A stretch of 9,598 nt of DNA from JBOFWL01 sp051653605 (GTDB taxonomy: Bacteria; Spirochaetota; Brevinematia; Brevinematales; Brevinemataceae). Position numbers and translations under genes: made by a program. Shown here one piece after another: positions 1 to 6,201 of this stretch. The notes beneath the pieces were generated by a model. The model was not told the origin of the DNA and searched no databases. It saw nothing but the letters and a program-made list of their open reading frames with translations. The stretch is from assembly GCA_051653605.1 (NCBI GenBank), contig JBOFWL010000112.1, forward strand, positions 1 to 9,598, given 5' to 3'. Position 1 is the stretch's first letter, and every line of letters starts with the position of its first letter.

Positions 1-646
1 TATAAATCCCCTCCATATCTAATCTCTTCTTCACCCTTATTACAGATTTCTCCTCTTTATACATTTCAAAGATCCTTATTGCTAGGTCTTTATAACAAGG
101 ATCCGGCACTATCTTCTTATTCTCTAGCTTATACCCCAGTGGTGGAATTCCACTCGACCACATCCCTCGCTTTGCCATTGCTTGCTTCTTATCTCTGACC
201 CTCTCCCCAGCTATTTCTCGTTCAAATTGGGCAAAGCTTAAAAGCATATTTAGCGTTAACCGCCCCATGCTTGTACTTGTATTAAATTGTTGGGTGATGC
301 TTACAAAACCTGCCTTATTCCTATCTAAGATTTCGATGAGCTTTGAAAAGTCCCCTAAGCTTCTGGTTAGCCTATCTATTTTATAAACAACTATTAAATC
401 TATATGTCCTTCTTCAATATCCTTGAGTAATTCCTTTAGGCTTGGTCTATTCATTGTCCCACCACTAATACCCCCATCCGAATATACCTTATCTACAAGT
501 ATCCAACCCTCATGTTTTTGGCTCTCAATATAAGATTTACACGCCTCATATTGAGCATCCAGAGAATTGAACTCTTGCTCAAGACCTTCCTCCGATGACT
601 TACGTGTATAAACAGCAGCTCTTATTACTTTCCGCTTCTCTTCCAT
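1..646 (-). CDS. Large serine site-specific recombinase (resolvase/invertase family), C-terminus outside window
   Basis: Cuts and rejoins DNA at attachment sites through a serine-DNA intermediate; enzymes of this family mobilise prophages and islands. The 215 visible codons hold an almost complete resolvase domain: the Y-x-R-x-S motif is YTRKS (residues 13-17, Ser17 the likely nucleophile), followed by FNSLDAQ (26-32), YSDGGISGG (55-63), DRLTRS (91-96) and the long helix around MLLSFAQFEREIAGERV (134-150). The start of a recombinase/DNA-binding domain is seen from about residue 165 (GIPPLGYKL). No stop occurs before the window edge, so the gene continues to lower coordinates. The ATG at 646 is preceded by GGGGAG about seven bases upstream. 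It lies 40 bp after the DUF2924 gene and is probably co-transcribed with it. The DUF2924/serine recombinase pairing is familiar from alphaproteobacteria and their prophages. Family is certain; whether the element is still active cannot be told from this fragment. Confidence 0.95.
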   Translation of the reverse strand, partial: MEEKRKVIRAAVYTRKSSEEGLEQEFNSLDAQYEACKSYIESQKHEGWILVDKVYSDGGISGGTMNRPSLKELLKDIEEGHIDLIVVYKIDRLTRSLGDFSKLIEILDRNKAGFVSITQQFNTSTSMGRLTLNMLLSFAQFEREIAGERVRDKKQAMAKRGMWSSGIPPLGYKLENKKIVPDPCYKDLAIRIFEMYKEEKSVIRVKKRLDMEGIY

Positions 647-686
647 TATCTTACTCCCCAGAATATGTTGCCCAACGGTGCAACCT

Positions 687-1010
687 TCAACGATGCGTTC
701 CACGCATAAAAAACAGGTTGCCATTCCATTTCTTGCCAGTGATAGTATTGGCTATAGCTGTTAGGCTTTTATATACTCTACCCTCATATACAAACATCCT
801 TCCCTGAACAATAACCTGATGTGTCTTACCTTGATAATTCCTTAACAGTTTACTCCCATCTGGAAACTTTACTCCCTTTGCCTTGCAGCTCGTCTGTATC
901 TGTTTCTCCAGTTGTATCAAGGAGTATTTTTTTATCTCCGCTTGTTTGAGCCAACCCTCATATCTCCTATGCATTGTCACAGGAATATTATCTAACTTCT
1001 TACTATTCAT
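687..1010 (-). CDS. DUF2924 domain protein, recombinase-associated
   Basis: A short (107 aa) basic protein of the DUF2924 family, whose biochemical role is unknown but which recurrently sits directly upstream of large serine recombinases; a helper role in recombination is only inferred. The family signature is at residues 55-104: LLRNYQGKTHQVIV, then VYEGRVYKSLTAIANTITG and KKWNGNLFF. As I remember the family, members are usually nearer 130-180 aa, so this one appears short at its N-terminus, although the ATG has a good ribosome site (AAGGAG at 1017-1022). A perfect -35 box and a spaced -10 lie immediately upstream. The stop precedes the recombinase start by 40 bp. Confidence is high for the family and low for any function. 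Confidence 0.85.
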   Translation of the reverse strand: MNSKKLDNIPVTMHRRYEGWLKQAEIKKYSLIQLEKQIQTSCKAKGVKFPDGSKLLRNYQGKTHQVIVQGRMFVYEGRVYKSLTAIANTITGKKWNGNLFFMRGTHR

Positions 1011-1025
1011 ATAATTCTCCTTGCC

Positions 1026-1040
1026 CCAAGTATTGCTTGG
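1026..1040. promoter_or_regulatory. Short inverted repeat over the -10 box, possible operator
   Basis: CCAAG (1026-1030) and CTTGG (1036-1040) form a perfect 5-bp inverted repeat with a 5-bp centre that covers the -10 hexamer of the recombinase promoter. A repressor or the recombinase itself could bind here, which would autoregulate the unit. The arms are short and may be coincidental. Confidence 0.3.
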
Positions 1041-1057
1041 ATCAAGGAGAATGTCAA
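1029..1057 (-). promoter_or_regulatory. Sigma70-type promoter for the DUF2924-recombinase unit
   Basis: Read on the minus strand, TTGACA (1052-1057) is a perfect -35 hexamer, followed after exactly 17 bases by AATACT (1029-1034), a 4/6 match to the -10 consensus. The predicted start of transcription, near 1022, would leave a leader of only about a dozen bases with AAGGAG at its very 5' end. Prediction from sequence only. Confidence 0.6.
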
Positions 1058-1183
1058 GTAGATAGTGCTATATTAAGATACAAAGAATAAGAAAAGAGAG
1101 GGAGTAGTGTAAATTTAAAATAATTGAGAGCTATGATAAGTCTCAGCAGGCTGAAAAGACTAGTTTTTAATGAATCTGCAAAT

Positions 1184-1219
1184 AAAAAACCGAAACACAA
1201 CATTATTGTTTCGTTTTTT
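1184..1219 (-). terminator. Rho-independent terminator at the end of the ANK/HNH cluster
   Basis: CGAAACA (1191-1197) and TGTTTCG (1207-1213) form a perfect 7-bp stem with a 9-base loop. The stem is extended across one bulged C by A6 (1184-1189) against T6 (1214-1219). On the minus strand the stem is followed by a T-run. The HNH gene's stop codon lies in the loop, so the last codons of the gene form the first arm. The A/T flanks would also allow some function in the opposite direction, but no plus-strand gene needs it. Confidence 0.7.
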
Positions 1220-1886
1220 CTAAATTTATTTTACTTCTTCTACAGACTTTGTTGGATACCTCTGTGAGATCTTCTTGCTCCAAACCCCATCGCTTCTTTA
1301 TTTTTACCCATGTACGAATATAGCTACACGAATATGATGTATTGGGAGGCAACCATTCTAAAGGAGACTTTGCCCCTTTCTCCCTATTTGCTACCCCAGA
1401 AACTGCTAGCAAGTGCCCCTCTCGAAGGTCATTTGCATAATCTTGCTTCTTCTGTGGCTCCCAGTTTGAGCCCCCTGTATCGTGGGCATTCTTTAATGGA
1501 ACAACATGATCTATATCTAATAACTTGGGATCATAGAAAAACTCTCCCGTATACACCGAAAACCAAAGTCCATCAACTACCTTGTTATCTTTAATTCGCA
1601 CTGCTCTTAGGCTTTGTCGTTTTAGAATTTCGTGCCTTGTGTTTAATCCATTTCCATCTTCATCTATCCAATGGTTCCAATCTGAACGCTGGTATTTTTG
1701 AGGAGATGCAGATAGCTTCTTCAGATCTTTTAGTGTATCTTTGTATACTTGTTCCATCTCTTTTGAAGAGATATGGTAGTGATATGTCCCTGTCTTGCTA
1801 TCTCGGTGTCCGCCCACACTGTCTAAGCGTCCCGCATGCCCCATGAACAATAAAGAGCTTATGATAATTAAAAATATATTTTTCAA
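1203..1886 (-). CDS. Secreted/periplasmic HNH endonuclease (DUF1524-like) with N-terminal YHYH segment
   Basis: Likely metal-dependent nuclease acting outside the cytoplasm. Residues 1-18 look like a Sec signal peptide (Lys-2, hydrophobic 4-15, GHA). Residues 22-38 hold DSVGGHRDSKTGTYHYH, the small His-rich YHYH segment found in bacterial exported nucleases. The HNH part carries WNHWIDEDG (70-78), TRHEIL (83-88), the core LDIDHVVPLKNAHDTGG (123-139, with D126 and H127 as expected metal/base residues), W142, and a C-terminal N-(x)n-KG-x-K-SPLEWLPP stretch (168-181). The start is TTG at 1886, chosen because AAGAGG lies five bases upstream and because the only nearby ATG (codon 15) would destroy the signal peptide. 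The ribosome site overlaps the stop of ANK1, 9 bp away, so translation is probably coupled. The gene ends in a terminator hairpin. It could be a nutritional nuclease, an effector toxin or a defence enzyme; no immunity partner is recognisable. Confidence 0.85.
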   Translation of the reverse strand: MKNIFLIIISSLLFMGHAGRLDSVGGHRDSKTGTYHYHISSKEMEQVYKDTLKDLKKLSASPQKYQRSDWNHWIDEDGNGLNTRHEILKRQSLRAVRIKDNKVVDGLWFSVYTGEFFYDPKLLDIDHVVPLKNAHDTGGSNWEPQKKQDYANDLREGHLLAVSGVANREKGAKSPLEWLPPNTSYSCSYIRTWVKIKKRWGLEQEDLTEVSNKVCRRSKINLEKTKQ

Positions 1887-1895
1887 TACAACCTC

Positions 1896-2885
1896 TTACA
1901 AATTCTTTTGGATATATAGCGATACAATACCTTGATTAAGCTCTATTGCGAGATCCAGTGGTGTTTTCCCATCCTTCCCTTTAGCATTGAGGTCTAAAAC
2001 CTTACCTCTAAGAATAAGCTGTTTTGCCTCTTCCTGTTTACCAGATCTAATTAACCTATGAAGCTCCGTATCCTCATTTTGGGTTAAATTTTCTGCTATT
2101 TCTCTATGTTCTTCTTCAGCAGCTATATCTTTTGGTGTTTTTCCATCATTATCCTTAGTATTAATATCTGCACCTTTCTCTACCAAATATTCTGCCACTT
2201 CTTTGTGTCTATTTATCGTAGCACAGTGGAGGGGTGTCGATCCATTATCAGCCTTAATATTAACATTTGCACCCTTGCCTACTAAACAGTCTGTTACTTC
2301 TTCGTGTCCATTTATAGCAGCATAGTGCAGGGGAGTCAATCCATCATTATCCTTAGTATTAATATCTGCACCTTTCTCTACCAAACATCCTACTTCCTCC
2401 TTATATCCTCGTTGAGCAGCACAATGCAGGGGTGTTGACCCATTATTAGCCTTTACGTTGACATCTGCTCCCTTACCTGCCAAATATTCTACCACTTCTT
2501 TGTATCCTTCTTGCGTGGCCCAGTATAGGGATGTCAAACCATCATTATCCTTAATATTAATATCCGCACCTTTGGCTACCAAATATTCTACCACTTCTTT
2601 CTGTCCATTAAAAGCAGCACAGTGTAGGGATGTTAACCCATTATTAGACTTTGCATTGATGTCTGTTCCTGTATCTATTAGAGATTTCACAAGGCATACG
2701 TCCCCCTTACTAGCTGCAGTATGGAGTGATCGAGGTAGGTTTTCCTTATTAGCTGTAGGGCGTTGTGATTGAGGCAATTGTCCCCCGTTAGCTGTAGGAC
2801 GTTGTGATTCCTGAGTAATATCGTTCTCGTTTTTACGAAAAAAAAGCCAGCACAGAATCCAAATTACTCCTAAAGCATACCACAT
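1896..2885 (-). CDS. Membrane-anchored ankyrin-repeat protein ('ANK1')
   Basis: A 329-aa protein with a short N-terminal hydrophobic anchor (residues 3-16, starting MWYALG, followed by RKN, which favours the rest staying cytoplasmic). A linker contains two copies of a 13-residue repeat beginning SQRPTAN (27-52). Five full 33-residue ankyrin repeats span 77-241 with a sixth to about 268, and a C-terminal cap (273-329) ends in LYIQKNL. Ankyrin repeats bind partner proteins and in intracellular bacteria are often host-directed; the partner here is unknown. An in-frame start 11 codons upstream exists, but the ATG at 2885 is preferred: AAAGGAGAG precedes it, and 22 nt around this start are identical to those of ANK2. 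The ribosome site lies inside a gene A remnant. Alternate repeats resemble each other (DNDGLT versus ANNGST/ADNGST), giving a 66-residue super-period. The C-terminus is close to that of ANK2. Confidence 0.9.
   Translation of the reverse strand: MWYALGVIWILCWLFFRKNENDITQESQRPTANGGQLPQSQRPTANKENLPRSLHTAASKGDVCLVKSLIDTGTDINAKSNNGLTSLHCAAFNGQKEVVEYLVAKGADINIKDNDGLTSLYWATQEGYKEVVEYLAGKGADVNVKANNGSTPLHCAAQRGYKEEVGCLVEKGADINTKDNDGLTPLHYAAINGHEEVTDCLVGKGANVNIKADNGSTPLHCATINRHKEVAEYLVEKGADINTKDNDGKTPKDIAAEEEHREIAENLTQNEDTELHRLIRSGKQEEAKQLILRGKVLDLNAKGKDGKTPLDLAIELNQGIVSLYIQKNL
2163..2657 (-). repeat. Tandem 99-bp ankyrin-coding repeats in ANK1 (198-bp super-period)
   Basis: Five consecutive 33-codon units encode residues 77-241 of ANK1. 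Odd and even units are more alike than neighbours, so the effective repeating block is two units (198 bp). The units are diverged at the DNA level compared with those of ANK2, suggesting an older array. Confidence 0.85.
2730..2807 (-). repeat. Two 39-bp direct repeats in the ANK1 linker
   Basis: The linker after the membrane anchor repeats a 13-codon block, SQRPTAN followed by GGQLPQ and then SQRPTAN followed by KENLPR. The shared seven codons differ only at synonymous positions. This is probably a slippage or unequal-crossover duplication that lengthens the spacer between the membrane and the ankyrin domain. Confidence 0.8.
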
Positions 2886-2886
2886 A

Positions 2887-2957
2887 TTACTCTCCTTTAT
2901 CCTTAAAAGCTTCCCCATAGGCTTTACCTATATAATTAAGCTCTCCTGAGCTATCCA
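2887..2957 (-). pseudogene. 3' remnant of a second copy of gene A
   Basis: On the minus strand this stretch reads in frame as DSSGELNYIGKAYGEAFKD then KGE and a stop, nearly the same as the last 22 residues of gene A (172-194), with only I/L, K/E and K/R changes. At the DNA level it matches 4659-4729 with about six mismatches in 71 positions. Nothing of the rest of gene A is present: the match stops abruptly seven bases before the stop of the upstream glycine-zipper gene. Its final codons contain the ribosome site used by ANK1, which may explain why this end survived. Confidence 0.85.
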
Positions 2958-2964
2958 ACGCTTG

Positions 2965-4512
2965 CTACACATTCCCACCAGCATTGAATAGTAACAATCC
3001 TACTTCGGGAAGCTTTGCCTCTGCTGCTAAATAGACAGGAGTGCGACCTTCCCTATTTTTTACGTTGACATCTGCTCCTCTCTCAAGGAGAATTTTAACA
3101 ACGCTAGTCATATTATATCTTGTTGCAACGTGGAGAAGTGCATCTCCATTAACACAGAGTGCATCAATATCTTTTACTTCTTGAGCAGCTACTTCTAATA
3201 ATTTTATTTGCCCATTATTACAAGCATGTATCAAGGCATGCTTATTATTCCACAAGTCGGTAGGAATTTTTCCTCCTTGAATCCCTTTCTTAAACATAGC
3301 AAGATTGTCTAATAAGATACCTTTTACAAAATCACTGAGGTCTGTTTGTGAAATATCCACCTGGTCTTTTAATAGAGCTTCTGCATACTTAAAATCCTGC
3401 TTTTCTACGGCAATGGTAAAAGCTTCCGACTTCTGCTCTGGCGTAAGAACAATACCGTAGTCTTTAACAATCTTTAGATAGGCTAAATCTTGATCCTTGA
3501 AAGCCTTCTTAATTTTGTTCCCCATAATGGCAAGACGTATCTCGGGGGAAGCTTGTTTAATTATTGTGCTTGATGGCGTTATACCACATTTTTGTAAAAA
3601 TTTTACACGGGCAATATCGTTATTTTTTATAGCACTTATACAGTGTTCAGTCATTAAAGCCGAATCTATTTTGGCAAGATCTTTTAAAGTTTGTTGATCT
3701 TGAATAGTAGGAATATTGTCTATAAGAGTTTCAGTAGAAAAGAGTCCCTGTGCTTTTAAGATCTCTGCACTATGTATTCGCCCTTCAGTAAGCGCAAGAA
3801 GAAAAGCCTCACTGAGAAGTTTTGCTTGTTTGTCTTTAGTAAAAGTATTTAGTCTTACCCTGTTTGCTATATTATCTAAATCTTCTTGAGAAACAACATA
3901 AGAAAAAAAATCTTTTAATTCACAAGTATTCTTCATATAGCTTGCTACAAGAGGCACTCTTCCGAAGGGTCCCACAAAGGCTCCTGTAATAGCTCCTATA
4001 CAGGAGCCTACTACAGGAGCTCCTCCCCCAATAGACTCTACAAATGGTCCTACAAGAGATCCTACAAGAGATCCTCCCCCAATAGCCCCTAGAAAGGCTC
4101 CTATTTCAGTAGCGCCTCCTCTAGGGTCTTCTAAAAAGCGACCTTCAGTAGCTCCTCCTAAAAAGGATCCTAAAAGGGCTCCTCCAAGGACTCCTCCTAA
4201 AGAGGCCCCCACTCCTAATCCAATGGCTCCTATAAAGAGCCCTACAAGGGATCCTACAAGCACTCCTACAAGAACTCCTGAAAAAGTTCCTAAAACAGCT
4301 CTTTTAACGGCTTCTCCAATAGCTACTGTACTAGCTTCTCTAAGAATGAGTACCACTATAAATAGTACTACAAGTACTCCTAAAAGGGCTCCTCCTCCAG
4401 CGCCCACAAGGAGACCTGTAAGGGCCCCTAAAACAATAGCCCCAGATTGTTGATAAGCTATATAGCGTTGGCTTGCACTCGCATTTCGTTTATCCATTGT
4501 ATCCATCTCCAT
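2965..4512 (-). CDS. Glycine-zipper membrane protein fused to C-terminal ankyrin repeats
   Basis: A 515-aa predicted membrane protein. Residues 21-192 are almost entirely Gly, Ala, Leu, Val and Ser with spaced glycines (for example GALTGLLVGAGGGALLG at 29-45, and GSLVGSLVGPF at 147-157). This glycine-zipper pattern suits packed helices inserted in a membrane; about three hydrophobic blocks (23-58, 72-120, 131-192) are separated by the polar stretches REASTVAIGEAVKRA and ATEGRFLEDPRGGATE. Residues 193-420 form a helical region with degenerate ankyrin-like repeats, and 425-515 hold two clearer ankyrin repeats (HALIHACNNGQIKLLE; LLHVATRYNMTSVVKILLERGADVN). The final motif, GRTPVYLAAEAKLPEVGLLL with NAGG, also ends the ANK-TM-ANK protein. 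The start is uncertain: the ATG at 4512 has AAAGG nine bases upstream, and the ATG at 4497 has GGAG. The gene is flanked by two copies of the gene A 3' end, so it may be a later arrival. Function unknown; membrane pore or envelope anchor are possibilities. Confidence 0.85.
   Translation of the reverse strand: MEMDTMDKRNASASQRYIAYQQSGAIVLGALTGLLVGAGGGALLGVLVVLFIVVLILREASTVAIGEAVKRAVLGTFSGVLVGVLVGSLVGLFIGAIGLGVGASLGGVLGGALLGSFLGGATEGRFLEDPRGGATEIGAFLGAIGGGSLVGSLVGPFVESIGGGAPVVGSCIGAITGAFVGPFGRVPLVASYMKNTCELKDFFSYVVSQEDLDNIANRVRLNTFTKDKQAKLLSEAFLLALTEGRIHSAEILKAQGLFSTETLIDNIPTIQDQQTLKDLAKIDSALMTEHCISAIKNNDIARVKFLQKCGITPSSTIIKQASPEIRLAIMGNKIKKAFKDQDLAYLKIVKDYGIVLTPEQKSEAFTIAVEKQDFKYAEALLKDQVDISQTDLSDFVKGILLDNLAMFKKGIQGGKIPTDLWNNKHALIHACNNGQIKLLEVAAQEVKDIDALCVNGDALLHVATRYNMTSVVKILLERGADVNVKNREGRTPVYLAAEAKLPEVGLLLFNAGGNV
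3958..4452 (-). repeat. Low-complexity glycine-zipper coding region
   Basis: This part of the glycine-zipper gene is built from short, imperfectly repeated words such as GGATCT-CTTGTA and GGAGCTCCT, giving repeated GSLVG and GGALLG peptides. It is visibly richer in G and C than its surroundings because of glycine and alanine codons. Repeats of this kind can expand or contract by slippage. Confidence 0.7.
3979..4008. repeat. Perfect 10-bp inverted repeat within the glycine-zipper gene
   Basis: GGCTCCTGTA (3979-3988) and TACAGGAGCC (3999-4008) are exact reverse complements separated by 10 bases, and part of the right arm recurs at 4012-4019. A hairpin in the mRNA is possible. No T-run follows on the minus strand, so it is not a standard terminator. 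It probably arises from the repetitive glycine/alanine codons. Confidence 0.5.
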
Positions 4513-4513
4513 T

Positions 4514-4656
4514 TATCTGCACCTTTATTAATGAGAGGTCCCCATGGGATAAGACACCCAATCCCTCACGATATTTGATGATTTATTAGTCTCTCTGCTC
4601 TCAACATAAAACTTAACAAACAAGAAAAATAAAAACACACCTATAGAAAACCATAT
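4514..4656 (-). pseudogene. Decayed stub of a third ANK1/ANK2-type gene
   Basis: Immediately after gene A's stop, the minus strand reads IWFSIGVFLFFLFVKFY, closely resembling the MWYAIG and MWYALG anchors of ANK2 and ANK1, but the initiator ATG is ATA. The frame continues for 42 codons to a stop at 4528. In another frame just beyond is LINKGAD, the end of an ankyrin unit (compare LIDKGVD in ANK2). The stub therefore seems to have lost its start, suffered an internal deletion and frameshift, and lost all later repeats. It fills the whole gap between gene A and the glycine-zipper gene, and its KGAD codons (AAAGGT) now supply the ribosome-site-like bases ahead of that gene. Confidence 0.7.
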
Positions 4657-4658
4657 TT

Positions 4659-4729
4659 TTACTCTCCTCTATCCTTAAAAGCTTCTCCGTAAGCTTCACC
4701 TAAATAATTAAGCTCTCCTGAGCTATCCA
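4659..4729 (-). repeat. Direct-repeat partner of the gene A remnant
   Basis: The last 71 bases of intact gene A match 2887-2957 at roughly 92%, in the same orientation, 1772 bp apart. The two copies bracket the ANK stub and the glycine-zipper/ANK gene. Recombination between them would delete that segment and place ANK1 directly behind gene A. Confidence 0.85.
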
Positions 4730-5243
4730 CAAAACCATCTGGTAAGTACTCATAATAAAGCACATCTTTCATTACCTCTTCCCCCATTGTGACATAGGCA
4801 GAAGAATTAGAGTCAAAAATTTGTTCTGCTCTTGGCGATGCAAAGGGCATATCCAATACTCCATTGTGATTGGATTCTTGACCTTCAAAAAGGCTCTCAT
4901 CTTCGGGATTGTGGAATTCAGGTGGTGCAAGAGTCCCATGCTCTGAGCCTAAATTTTGAGGACTTGACTGGACTATAGTTGATGTTCCATCAGCGAAGTG
5001 TACGCGAAATGTTCCTCCATCTAAAGTGCTAGGATCAATTTCTTCTCCCGTTCTACCATCCACAAAATGAGGTCCATCTATATTACTATCTAGGGATATA
5101 TCATCAGCGCCGGTATCCGCATGATCCGGTGTTAGAGCATCCCCCAACCCATAGCCCACTGCACCACCAACTGTCATTCCAAGAATTCCTCCTAAAATTT
5201 TAGCGGTTCTTTTCTTGGCTTCATCATTCATTTCAAATTTCAT
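4659..5243 (-). CDS. Unrecognised acidic protein with glycine-zipper N-terminus ('gene A')
   Basis: I do not recognise this 194-aa protein. Residues 1-13 are charged (MKFEMNDEAKKRT), followed by a glycine-zipper hydrophobic helix at about 14-36 (ILGGILGMTVGGAVGYGLG) that probably inserts in the membrane. Residues 37-194 are acidic and polar; 59-90 look like short beta strands (HFVDGRTGEEID, GGTFRVHFADGTSTIV), then a Pro/Asn/Glu-rich linker and a C-terminal segment with LYYEYLPDG and ELNYLGEAYGEAFKD. An in-frame start 14 codons upstream would overlap ANK2, but the ATG at 5243 has an ideal AGGAGG six bases away. That ribosome site overlaps the ANK2 stop codon (10-bp gap), so the two are probably translationally coupled. 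A truncated second copy of its 3' end lies at 2887-2957, so it once existed in at least two copies here. Confidence 0.8.
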   Translation of the reverse strand: MKFEMNDEAKKRTAKILGGILGMTVGGAVGYGLGDALTPDHADTGADDISLDSNIDGPHFVDGRTGEEIDPSTLDGGTFRVHFADGTSTIVQSSPQNLGSEHGTLAPPEFHNPEDESLFEGQESNHNGVLDMPFASPRAEQIFDSNSSAYVTMGEEVMKDVLYYEYLPDGFVDSSGELNYLGEAYGEAFKDRGE

Positions 5244-5253
5244 CGTTTTCCTC

Positions 5254-6201
5254 CTATAAATTCTTCTGAATATATAGTGATGCAATCCCCTGTTTTAACT
5301 CTATTGCAAGATCTAACGCTGTTTTTCCATCCGCATCTCTAGCGTTGAGGTCTACCTTGCCTGTAAGAATAAGCTGTTTAGCTTCTTCTTGCTTACCAGC
5401 TTTAATCAGCCTATGAAGCTCTGGCTCTCTATTATTTAATACTTGTTTTTTAGGAGTATTAGCGGTACTTACATAAGTTAAATATTCTACTATTTCTTTA
5501 TGACCTTCTTTATCAGCCATATCTTTTGGTGTTTTACCATCATTATCCTTTGAATTAATATCTGCACCCTTATCTACTAAATATTCTACTATTTCTTTGT
5601 GTCCTTCTTTTGCAGCACGGTGCAGGGGGGTACTGCCATTATTATTCTTAGTATTAATAGCTACGTCTTTACCTAGCAGATATTCTACTATTTCTTTGTG
5701 TCCTTCTTGTGCAGCACAGTGTAGAGGTGTCCTGCCATTATTATCCTTTGCATTAATAGCTACGTCTTTACCTAGCAGATATTCTACTATTTCTTTGTGT
5801 CCATAACTAGCGGCCCAGTGCAGGGGTGTCCAGTCATTATTATCCTTTGCATTAATATCTACGTCTTTACCTAGCAGATATTCTACTATTTCTTTGTGTC
5901 CTTCTTTTGCAGCACGGTGTAGAGGTGTCCTGCCATTATTATCCTTTGCATTAATAGCTACGTCTTTACCTAGCAGATATTCTACTATTTCTTTGTGTCC
6001 ATAACTAGCGGTCCAGTGCAGGGGTGTATTGCCATCATTATCCTTTGCATTAATATCTACACCCTTGTCTATGAGTGATTTTACAAGGGGTAAATCTCCA
6101 CCAATAACAGCATTTTTTAGTGTATCTAGGGTTGGAGCCGCCTCTTCTTTATTAAATAACAAGTTTAGAATGAAAGCAATTATTCCTATAGCATACCACA
6201 T
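5254..6201 (-). CDS. Membrane-anchored ankyrin-repeat protein ('ANK2')
   Basis: A 315-aa paralogue of ANK1. Residues 1-16 (MWYAIGIIAFILNLLF) form a short hydrophobic anchor followed by NKEE. An N-terminal half repeat (25-50) is followed by six 33-residue ankyrin units (51-83, 84-116, 117-149, 150-182, 183-215, 216-248), most with TPLHxAA and GHKEIVEYLLGKDV. A C-terminal cap (258-315) again ends in LYIQKNL. Predicted role is protein binding at a membrane; the partner is unknown. The ATG has AGGAGAG upstream and 22 nt around the start are identical to ANK1. It follows the 430-aa gene by 28 bp and runs into gene A with stop and ribosome site overlapping. The low sequence difference between units indicates recent repeat amplification or gene conversion. 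Confidence 0.92.
   Translation of the reverse strand: MWYAIGIIAFILNLLFNKEEAAPTLDTLKNAVIGGDLPLVKSLIDKGVDINAKDNDGNTPLHWTASYGHKEIVEYLLGKDVAINAKDNNGRTPLHRAAKEGHKEIVEYLLGKDVDINAKDNNDWTPLHWAASYGHKEIVEYLLGKDVAINAKDNNGRTPLHCAAQEGHKEIVEYLLGKDVAINTKNNNGSTPLHRAAKEGHKEIVEYLVDKGADINSKDNDGKTPKDMADKEGHKEIVEYLTYVSTANTPKKQVLNNREPELHRLIKAGKQEEAKQLILTGKVDLNARDADGKTALDLAIELKQGIASLYIQKNL
5458..6051 (-). repeat. Six tandem 99-bp ankyrin-coding repeats in ANK2 (198-bp super-period)
   Basis: Six in-frame 99-bp units encode residues 51-248. Long stretches are identical between units two apart: the block beginning CCATAACTAGCGG occurs at 5801 and again at 5999, exactly 198 bp away. Units alternate between ASYG and KEG/QEG types. 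The array is coding and is not a CRISPR. Confidence 0.9.

Noticed and set aside
693..707. Inverted repeat ATGCG/CGCAT near the end of the DUF2924 gene, considered as a terminator
   Set aside because: Arms are only 5 bp, lie within coding sequence, and no T-run follows on the minus strand; the downstream recombinase is expected to be co-transcribed.
1060..1183. Noncoding gap between the promoter and the terminator searched for a small gene or RNA
   Set aside because: No frame with a start and ribosome site and no strong extended hairpin were seen; it is best read as plain spacer.
2886..2918. Longer ANK1 version beginning 11 codons upstream (MGKLLRIKESN)
   Set aside because: Those codons are the gene A remnant read in another frame, and the MWYA start with its ribosome site is conserved with ANK2.
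5458..6051. Regular tandem repeats that could be mistaken for a CRISPR array
   Set aside because: Period is exactly 99 bp with no unique spacers, the frame is open throughout, and the translation is ankyrin repeats.
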